Shown here one piece after another: positions 6,291-10,547 of a stretch of DNA of 10,547 nt. The notes below the pieces were generated by a model, which searched no databases, was not told the DNA's origin, and saw only the letters and a program-made list of their open reading frames with translations. Made by a program: the position numbers and the translations under genes. The first letter of the stretch is position 1; the number at the start of each line of letters is the position of its first letter. Source of the DNA: Microcaldota archaeon (lineage in GTDB: Archaea; B1Sed10-29; JACOVT01); assembly GCA_016177165.1 (NCBI GenBank), contig JACOVT010000037.1, positions 1 through 10,547 of the forward strand, written 5' to 3'.

Positions 6291-7010
6291 CTAATCCGCA
6301 AGCATCACTTCGGGTTCCTTCCTTCCGATGACGAAAACGTATTCCTTTGGCGCAGTAACTTTTGCATCCTTGGATGCTATGCTGGCCATGCCGGGGCTGG
6401 TAGCTGTTCCGCGGGTAATGCTGAATATTGTCCCAACGTGCCCGGAATGTTTTCCCTTTATTACCAGCGCAACGTTTCCATCCTTGTACTCGAGCACGTC
6501 AAGCACGTTTTGGTCAGGTAGCGTTACCTTGAGCACGTCGCCGGTGGACGCCTTCTGGGTGGACACCATGTTGCGTGAATCGTGCAGGTTGAGCTGCACC
6601 TTTCCGCCGCGCACCGCTGTCTTGCCAACCACCTTGCAGAGTTTGAACTTTGACTGTTCAGCGCTTATTTCGACAGCGCTTAGCCTCCCAAGCCTGTTCA
6701 GCATCACGCGGTAGTGTTTTCCTATCGCGGGCAGCGAAACCACGTCCATGAAGCCTACCGCCAGCTTTCCGTCCCTTGCTGGCTTGCCGTCGACCATCAC
6801 GTTTCCTGATTTCAGGATCTTTCCGGCCTCGCGCGATGACGTGACAATTCCGATCATGTCGCGAAGCAGCGTGGTGAGCGCCACAGAGCCGCTCGTGGTG
6901 TGCCTTCCGGGCTTTGGCTTTATGGCCCACTTTGCTTGCTTGCGCTTGATGCCCCAAGACTTAGGGGCAGCCATCCTTTTGACGTGCCTTCTTCCACCTT
7001 TTCTGGCCAT
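6291..7010 (-). CDS. rps4e: Small-subunit ribosomal protein eS4 (S4e)
   Basis: eS4 is an archaeal/eukaryotic small-subunit protein. The 239 residues match the usual archaeal length. The N-terminal segment KGGRRHVKRMAAPKSWGI is the family hallmark. An S4-type RNA-binding domain spans about 42-105 (LTTLLRDMIGIVTSSREAGK, then GNVMVDGKPARD). A central beta domain follows, then a KOW motif at about 175-200 (DGNVALVIKGKHSGHVGTI). Placement between uL24 and uL5 is the standard archaeal position. The ATG at 7010 is one base after the uL24 stop, with AGAGG upstream. Confidence 0.97.
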   Translation of the reverse strand: MARKGGRRHVKRMAAPKSWGIKRKQAKWAIKPKPGRHTTSGSVALTTLLRDMIGIVTSSREAGKILKSGNVMVDGKPARDGKLAVGFMDVVSLPAIGKHYRVMLNRLGRLSAVEISAEQSKFKLCKVVGKTAVRGGKVQLNLHDSRNMVSTQKASTGDVLKVTLPDQNVLDVLEYKDGNVALVIKGKHSGHVGTIFSITRGTATSPGMASIASKDAKVTAPKEYVFVIGRKEPEVMLAD

Positions 7011-7011
7011 G

Positions 7012-7365
7012 TTATTTCCTCTGCATGATTTTCAGGCGCTTTTCATCCTTCAGCTCTAGTTTAGTTATCTCCAAGCTTGACGGGTGCAGCGGGGCCGTTT
7101 TCTCGCTACCCTTGGCGGTTTTGCGCGTCATGCCCTCGACGTGCACCATCCCGCCGCGGAGATTGACGTCTGTAACCTTTCCCGTTCTCTTCTTGAAGCG
7201 GCCCGAGGTCACCCTGACAGTGTCGCCCTTTCTTACGACCAGCGCGCGCTTGCCGTGCTCCTTCCTGAGCTCCTTTGACAGGTGGACCCTCAGCGCCGAG
7301 CGCCTCTTGTGCAGGGGCGCGTTGAACATTCGTTTTCTCTGTTTTCTGGGCTGTTTTGACATCAT
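7012..7365 (-). CDS. rpl24: Large-subunit ribosomal protein uL24 (L24)
   Basis: uL24 is an early-assembly protein of the large subunit near the exit tunnel. From the ATG at 7365 it has 117 residues. The opening MMSKQPRKQRKRMFNAPLHKRR is typical of archaeal L24 (eukaryotic L26). A KOW motif follows at about 46-72 (KGDTVRVTSGRFKKRTGKV), then the family C-terminal region ending KLELKDEKR. Two adjacent ATG codons (7365, 7362) and a TTG at 7371 are available. No strong ribosome-binding site separates them, so the start is uncertain by one to three codons. It follows the uL14 stop by two bases. Confidence 0.95.
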   Translation of the reverse strand: MMSKQPRKQRKRMFNAPLHKRRSALRVHLSKELRKEHGKRALVVRKGDTVRVTSGRFKKRTGKVTDVNLRGGMVHVEGMTRKTAKGSEKTAPLHPSSLEITKLELKDEKRLKIMQRK

Positions 7366-7367
7366 AC

Positions 7368-7766
7368 TCAAACCACGTTCTTTGCTATCGTAGCGACTTT
7401 CGGGAACCTCTCTGCGACCTCTTTTGCGACAACTCCTTTTATCTCACTCGCGACTGGCTCGTTCTTGTCGTTCAGTAGCACGCACGCGTTGTCCTCAAAC
7501 GCGATGCGGTCTCCGGTGTGCCTGCGGAACGGTCTTCGTTGCCTTATCACAGCGGCCCGCAGCACCTTTTTCCTCATGTCGGTCTTGCCTTCGCGAACCG
7601 ACCCCAGGAATATCTCGGCCACGCCGATTTTAGGGATCCTGCCGCGCCTACCACGATAACCCTCCTTTGCCAGTATCTTGAGCACCTTGGCGCCGGAATT
7701 GTCATCGCACTTTAGTACGGATCCTATGGTAAGTCCGCCCGATATTGTTGCAGCAACGCCTTTCAT
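7368..7766 (-). CDS. rpl14: Large-subunit ribosomal protein uL14 (L14)
   Basis: uL14 forms an intersubunit bridge and is the docking surface for eIF6 in archaea and eukaryotes. It has 132 residues, the standard archaeal length. Signatures are LTIGSVLKCDDNSGAKVLKI, the GRRGRIPKIGVAEIFLGSV region, KVLRAAVIRQRRPFRR, and FEDNACVLLNDKNEPVASEI with the ending RFPKVATIA. GTGA, which includes the uS17 TGA stop, is four bases before the ATG. Confidence 0.97.
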   Translation of the reverse strand: MKGVAATISGGLTIGSVLKCDDNSGAKVLKILAKEGYRGRRGRIPKIGVAEIFLGSVREGKTDMRKKVLRAAVIRQRRPFRRHTGDRIAFEDNACVLLNDKNEPVASEIKGVVAKEVAERFPKVATIAKNVV

Positions 7767-7770
7767 GATA

Positions 7771-8070
7771 TCACAACTTTTCCATGACCACGAACGATTT
7801 TGTCTTGCTTATCTTCCGGCACTCGGCAAGCCGCACCTTGTCGCCTGGTGCGACCTGCATGCAGCCCGGCTTGTGCGCGGCGATCCTCGTCGTCCTGCGC
7901 TGGTACCTCTCGTACTTGGGCACGTAGTGCAGGTAGCCGCGTTCAACCGTTACGGTGTTCTTGGCCTTGTCGCTGACCACGACGCCTTCGAGCATCGTGC
8001 CCCTGACCGGGAGGCCAGCGTGTTTTGGGCAGTGCCTGTCATTGCATTCCGTTTTTGGCATGATCTTCAT
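7771..8070 (-). CDS. rps17: Small-subunit ribosomal protein uS17 (S17)
   Basis: uS17 is an OB-fold 16S rRNA-binding protein important for early 30S assembly. The product has 99 residues. The N-terminal archaeal segment has CNDRHCPKHAG (C9, C14, H17), the Cys/His pattern common in archaeal S17. The OB fold follows, with GTMLEGVVVSDKAKNTVTVERG, YERYQRRTTRIAAHKPG and GDKVRLAECRKISKTKSFVV. The ATG at 8070 is the first start after an in-frame stop at 8091, with AAGGAAACGG before it; a second ATG at 8061 is possible. The 18-base gap from the RNase P gene is the longest in the window. Confidence 0.96.
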   Translation of the reverse strand: MKIMPKTECNDRHCPKHAGLPVRGTMLEGVVVSDKAKNTVTVERGYLHYVPKYERYQRRTTRIAAHKPGCMQVAPGDKVRLAECRKISKTKSFVVMEKL

Positions 8071-8088
8071 CCGTTTCCTTGGCTTGCA

Positions 8089-8388
8089 TTATCTTCCTTT
8101 TCTTTTCATGATCGAGTCCATGCGTTTCCAGTTCTTCTTTATGCGGTCTTCAGGCCTGAACATGAGCTCTTCGCCGTCAACGATGGTGCCATCGAACTCA
8201 AACCGGTTACCCTTCTTTGGGACGGTTTTCTCCCCACCATCGCAATCAATTACGAGCATGTTCATCGTTTCATTGACTACCGTTCCGTGCAGCCCAATCA
8301 GCTCACGGCTGGTAGATCTGACCACCCACACGCGCCGGCCCATGAGCTCCCCGAGCAGCACCTGAATGTCTGAAAGTTTAGTGCTCAT
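8089..8388 (-). CDS. rnp1: Ribonuclease P protein component 1 (Rpp29/Pop4 homologue)
   Basis: Archaeal Rpp29 is one of the protein subunits of ribonuclease P, which removes 5' leaders from pre-tRNA; with Rpp21 it supports substrate recognition by the catalytic RNA. The 99 residues fit the family. The Sm-like barrel is visible in ELMGRRVWVVRSTSRELIGL, then HGTVVNETMNMLVIDCDGG, VPKKGNRFEF and DGEELMFRPEDRIKKNWK, with the usual basic C-terminal helix ending KRKGR. The ATG at 8388 is one base after the eIF1 stop. I see only a weak ribosome-binding site, so its translation may depend on coupling. A position between eIF1 and uS17 is well known in archaea. Confidence 0.95.
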   Translation of the reverse strand: MSTKLSDIQVLLGELMGRRVWVVRSTSRELIGLHGTVVNETMNMLVIDCDGGEKTVPKKGNRFEFDGTIVDGEELMFRPEDRIKKNWKRMDSIMKRKGR

Positions 8389-8389
8389 A

Positions 8390-8695
8390 CTAACACACGT
8401 CTATCTGGTCTTCCGAGTAATTCATTTTCATGAGCAGCTGCTTGACTTGGGACCGGTGGTCGCCCTGCAGTTCTATCTTGTTGTCCTTGTAGGTGCCGCC
8501 ACAGGCAAGCTTTTGCTTGAACTCGCGCGTCATCTTGTGGAGGTCAAGCCCTTCCCCGAAGCCCTCGAGCACGGTGGAGACCTTTCCGAACCGCTTCTTC
8601 TCCAGCATTACTCTGATCTTCTGGCCTTCTTTGGCTATCTCTTGACAGACGCACAAGTCTTTTGGAAGCCCGCACTTGGAACATATTTCAGGCAT
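8390..8695 (-). CDS. sui1: Translation initiation factor aIF1 (eIF1/SUI1 family)
   Basis: aIF1 binds the small subunit near the P site and helps discriminate the start codon. It has 101 residues from the ATG at 8695. The N-terminal segment MPEICSKCGLPKDLCVCQEI has C5, C8, C15 and C17, a small zinc-ribbon-like motif seen in archaeal homologues. The SUI1 domain follows: RFGKVSTVLEGFGEG, then KMTREFKQKLACGGTYKDNKIELQGDH, which is the conserved basic, glycine-rich loop. The gene overlaps the end of uL29 by 8 bases. The reading frame is open upstream to a TTG at 8731, but the ATG at 8695 gives the conserved N-terminus. Confidence 0.96.
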   Translation of the reverse strand: MPEICSKCGLPKDLCVCQEIAKEGQKIRVMLEKKRFGKVSTVLEGFGEGLDLHKMTREFKQKLACGGTYKDNKIELQGDHRSQVKQLLMKMNYSEDQIDVC

Positions 8696-8939
8696 GGGTT
8701 TCTCGATCACCTCCGGGTTGTTTCTTGTCAAACTGCAATCGCAAGCCCCTTTCGCGCTTGATGGTCTCTATGCGTGCTATTGTTTTGCGCATCTCCCTTA
8801 TCCTGCCCGGGTTTTCTGCCTTTGTGCCGGCGGCCACAGAACCCCGCTCTCTTGAAAGTTCCGCTTCTATCTCCGATCGCTTTGTCTCCAATTCCTCACT
8901 GTTCATCCCTTTTAGGTCTTTCAGCCTTATTATCGCCAT
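8688..8939 (-). CDS. rpl29: Large-subunit ribosomal protein uL29 (L29) with C-terminal extension
   Basis: uL29 lies next to the exit tunnel and contributes to the docking site for SRP and other factors. The product has 83 residues. The core is two antiparallel helices: LKDLKGMNSEELETKRSEIEAELSRERG and NPGRIREMRKTIARIETIKRER. The core ends near residue 66. About 15 more residues (FDKKQPGGDRETHA) run into the eIF1 gene and encode its ribosome-binding site on the way. Archaeal L29 is usually shorter, so the tail may be shaped by the overlap and not by function. GAGGT lies six bases before the ATG. Confidence 0.94.
   Translation of the reverse strand: MAIIRLKDLKGMNSEELETKRSEIEAELSRERGSVAAGTKAENPGRIREMRKTIARIETIKRERGLRLQFDKKQPGGDRETHA
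8705..8714 (-). promoter_or_regulatory. Perfect Shine-Dalgarno sequence for eIF1 inside uL29
   Basis: The minus strand reads GGAGGTGATC, a full ten-base match to the complement of the conserved archaeal 16S 3' end (GATCACCTCC). It lies inside the uL29 reading frame and nine bases before the eIF1 ATG at 8695. It is the strongest such site in the window. Confidence 0.75.
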
Positions 8940-8948
8940 TCAATTACC

Positions 8949-9716
8949 TCATGCCGTTTTGGCTTCTGCAGCAGTTCCCGGCGCAGGCTGTTCGGGTGGA
9001 GTTGGTTCCTGCTTTTTCTTTCTGGTCCGCTTCTTCTCCTCTGGGGGTTTGACGGTTTCCTTAGCGACCCCATCTGCCGGTTGCTGTTTGGCCTGCTCTA
9101 CCGGAGCAGCAGGCTCTGTAGCTTTTACTTTTGTGAGGTCTATCTTGTCGCTGAAAACCGCTGATGGGGGCACGATGCTCACCTTGATTCCTATCGTCCC
9201 CTGCTTTAGCACAGCCACGTCCTTGGCTATCCGGACTTGCTTTGCCGTCTCGCCCGACTTCTGGATGTAGCCCTTGAATGCATGGTCCTTTCGGGCTATC
9301 GCGCCCTTGCTTGGCGTTCCCTTTAGCACGATCTCACACCCTACTGCCCCCGCGCCCATCACCTTTTCGAGCGCGCTGTGTATGACCCGCCTGCCCTTGA
9401 ATCCACGTTCCAATGTCTGCTTGATCCACCTGGCAACCACGGCAGGTTCGAGTGCCGGATTTGAGACCTCTGTAACCTCTATCTGCGGGTTTTCTACCCC
9501 CAGCTGTTTTGCGACGTTATCCGCAAGATCCTTTATGTTCTTTCCCTTCTTTCCTATTACGAGCCCGGGGCGTTCAGCAGTTAGGCTGATGCGCGTTGCA
9601 AGGGTAGTCCTCTGTATGTTGACGTCTATGACTCCGGCCTTTTCGAGCTCGCGCTTCAGGTACTCGGACGCGTTGAGCTTTCTCATGTTCTCGCTGACGA
9701 ACTTTCTCTCGATCAT
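8949..9716 (-). CDS. rps3: Small-subunit ribosomal protein uS3 (S3) with charged C-terminal tail
   Basis: uS3 is at the mRNA entry channel of the small subunit. From the ATG at 9716 it has 255 residues. The N-terminus MIERKFVSENMRKLNASEYL is archaeal S3-like. A type-2 KH domain spans about 25-95, with the GKKG loop at 55-58. The C-terminal S3 domain has GRRVIHSALEKVMGAGAVGCEIVLKG and GTIGIKVSIVPP at about 180-191. From about 196 to 255 there is a low-complexity tail rich in Pro, Ala, Lys, Glu and Gln with a basic cluster EEKKRTRKKK. The reading frame is open upstream to 9773, but that part overlaps uL22 and is not S3-like. GAGG lies eight bases before the ATG, which is two bases after the uL22 stop. 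Confidence 0.96.
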   Translation of the reverse strand: MIERKFVSENMRKLNASEYLKRELEKAGVIDVNIQRTTLATRISLTAERPGLVIGKKGKNIKDLADNVAKQLGVENPQIEVTEVSNPALEPAVVARWIKQTLERGFKGRRVIHSALEKVMGAGAVGCEIVLKGTPSKGAIARKDHAFKGYIQKSGETAKQVRIAKDVAVLKQGTIGIKVSIVPPSAVFSDKIDLTKVKATEPAAPVEQAKQQPADGVAKETVKPPEEKKRTRKKKQEPTPPEQPAPGTAAEAKTA

Positions 9717-9718
9717 GT

Positions 9719-10159
9719 CTATTGCCTCAGTATCAGTTCTATGTTTGTTAGCTCGATGTTGTGTGTTTTCCATCGGCCCTTTGGCTTTATGCGTGGCACG
9801 ATGGTGCCCTTGTACGCGGTGGCATGCCGCACTGATAGTTTTTCTTCCTCCAGTCCCTTGAACTCGCCGTTCGCGACTGCACTGTCCAGCAGCTTTATCA
9901 TTATTCGCGTAGCCTTCTTCGGGTACTGCCCGGGCGTGCCGCCGCTTCTGTGGCCTATGCGTTTCATGTGCCTTCGCATCGGCAGGAAAGTTTTTTCCTC
10001 CAGCACGTCATTCAGGAACTTCCGCGCCCTCGTGACTTTCATTCCTCGAATGGCGTAGCACAGTTCATTGCAGTGCTTGTATGAAACGTTGACATCCTTT
10101 GCGTAAGCCTTCGCGGCGTTGCGTTCCTGCGCTTCCGTCAATTGCATGGAGTATGGCAT
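9719..10159 (-). CDS. rpl22: Large-subunit ribosomal protein uL22 (L22)
   Basis: uL22 lines the peptide exit tunnel with a long beta hairpin. The 146 residues begin with the helical part (AQERNAAKAYAKDVNVSYKHCNELCYAIRGM, then KVTRARKFLNDVLEEKTFLP). They continue with the RRHMKRIGHRSGG segment and the hairpin and core region ATAYKGTIVPRIKPKGRWKTHNIELTNIELIL. This is the archaeal/eukaryotic L17 form, longer than the bacterial one. The ATG at 10159 is one base after the uS19 stop, with GGTGA six bases upstream. Confidence 0.96.
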   Translation of the reverse strand: MPYSMQLTEAQERNAAKAYAKDVNVSYKHCNELCYAIRGMKVTRARKFLNDVLEEKTFLPMRRHMKRIGHRSGGTPGQYPKKATRIMIKLLDSAVANGEFKGLEEEKLSVRHATAYKGTIVPRIKPKGRWKTHNIELTNIELILRQ

Positions 10160-10160
10160 C

Positions 10161-10547
10161 TTATTTCACCGATATGAACTTGGTTCCTCGCGTTGCGCCG
10201 ATCCCGGGTCCAGAGTGGGTCACTCGTTCGCGGGTCATGGTAAACTCTCCCAAGTAATGACCCAGCATCTGGGGCGTCACTTCCACGCGGTTCCAGTCCT
10301 TTCCGTCGTGGATGTTGAATAGCATGCCGACCATCTCGGGCAGTATGATCATGTCCCTGACGTGCGTGCGTATGGGTTTCTCCTGCCGGCCCTTTGTCCG
10401 GACAGAGCGTATTGTCTTGAGCAGCTTCTTTTGGGGTTCGGTGAACCCGCGCTTTAGCGAGCGCCTCTGCCTCGACCGGACGAGCTTTGCTAACTCCTCA
10501 AGCGTGGCGCGCGAGAGCTCGTCGATCGTTTTCCCCTTGAACGTGAA
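10161..10547 (-). CDS. rps19: Small-subunit ribosomal protein uS19 (S19), 5' end cut by window edge
   Basis: uS19 sits in the head of the small subunit and forms a complex with uS13. The visible 128 residues run open to the window edge and begin FTFKGKTIDELSRATLEELAKL. This corresponds to the start of the archaeal S19 domain, so only a few N-terminal residues should be missing. Further signatures are RSLKRGFTEPQKKLL, KPIRTHVRDMIILPEMVG, and HDGKDWNRVEVTPQMLGHYLGEF with TRERVTHSGPGIGATRGTKF. An internal ATG at 10352 opens a 63-residue reading, but it is not the true start because S19 homology continues upstream of it. Confidence 0.96.
   Translation of the reverse strand, partial: FTFKGKTIDELSRATLEELAKLVRSRQRRSLKRGFTEPQKKLLKTIRSVRTKGRQEKPIRTHVRDMIILPEMVGMLFNIHDGKDWNRVEVTPQMLGHYLGEFTMTRERVTHSGPGIGATRGTKFISVK

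Larger units (their letters stand above)
1..10547 (-). other. Archaeal S10/spc ribosomal-protein supercluster, probably one transcript
   Basis: All 22 genes point the same way. Gaps range from 0 to 18 bases, and there are overlaps at uL29/eIF1 (8 bases), uL5/uS14 (4) and uS5/uL30 (4). I see no oligo-T terminator on the coding strand and no intergenic space wide enough for a TATA/BRE promoter. The order from uS19 to adkA is the well-known archaeal one, except for the 90-residue gene between secY and adkA. Promoter and terminator are expected outside the window. Confidence 0.9.

Noticed and set aside
8046..8089. A short reading MQAKETDEDHAKNGMQ at the rnp1/uS17 junction
   Set aside because: It starts on the rnp1 stop in a different frame and quickly ends inside uS17. 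No evidence of function, though it could be a minor re-initiation event.
7678..8373. A 231-codon open frame on the plus strand opposite uL14, uS17 and rnp1
   Set aside because: It lies wholly antisense to three well-supported genes, has no ribosome-binding site or family resemblance, and is explained by G/C-biased third codon positions on the coding strand.
8662..9270. A 202-codon plus-strand open frame with hydrophobic segments opposite uL29 and uS3
   Set aside because: It is antisense to conserved genes. The hydrophobic, Ser/Phe-rich composition is what the complement of Lys/Glu-rich coding sequence yields.
1..10547. Mobile elements, CRISPR arrays, tRNA or rRNA genes, riboswitches or defence genes
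   Set aside because: None is visible. Gaps between genes are at most 18 bases and all space is taken by housekeeping genes.

Overview
This window is part of an archaeal ribosomal-protein supercluster (the S10/spc region), and every gene lies on the minus strand. The organism is an archaeon. The evidence is the archaeal/eukaryal-only proteins eS4, eL32 and eL19, the eIF1/SUI1 and RNase P Rpp29 genes embedded between uL29 and uS17, a zinc-ribbon uS14, an archaeal SecY and a Sulfolobus-type adenylate kinase (AdkA). The phylum cannot be fixed from this stretch alone. The order is the common, largely euryarchaeal-style one.

In transcription order (right to left) the genes are: uS19 (start cut off by the window edge), uL22, uS3, uL29, eIF1, RNase P p29, uS17, uL14, uL24, eS4, uL5, uS14, uS8, uL6, eL32, eL19, uL18, uS5, uL30, uL15, secY, an unrecognised 90-residue protein, and adkA (cut by the left edge). 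That is 22 genes. The largest gap is 18 bases and most neighbours are separated by 0-9 bases or overlap by 4-8. There is no room for internal promoters or terminators of ordinary size and I see none, so the window is probably part of one long transcript whose promoter lies to the right of it.

Functionally the cluster supplies small- and large-subunit proteins, a start-codon selection factor (eIF1), a tRNA-processing subunit (Rpp29), the protein-conducting channel (SecY) and an adenylate kinase. Ribosome assembly, initiation and membrane insertion are therefore co-expressed. Most starts have a recognisable Shine-Dalgarno element. At five junctions its GTGA core contains the TGA stop codon of the upstream gene, and at two more it begins in the upstream TAG stop, which suggests translational coupling. 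This spacing was used to choose starts for uL5, uL15, eL19 and eL32.

No new multi-gene system is visible. The least expected items are the unidentified 90-residue gene between secY and adkA, the low-complexity charged tails on uS3 and eL32, the long uL29 that overlaps a near-perfect ribosome-binding site for eIF1, and the stop/Shine-Dalgarno fusion pattern.
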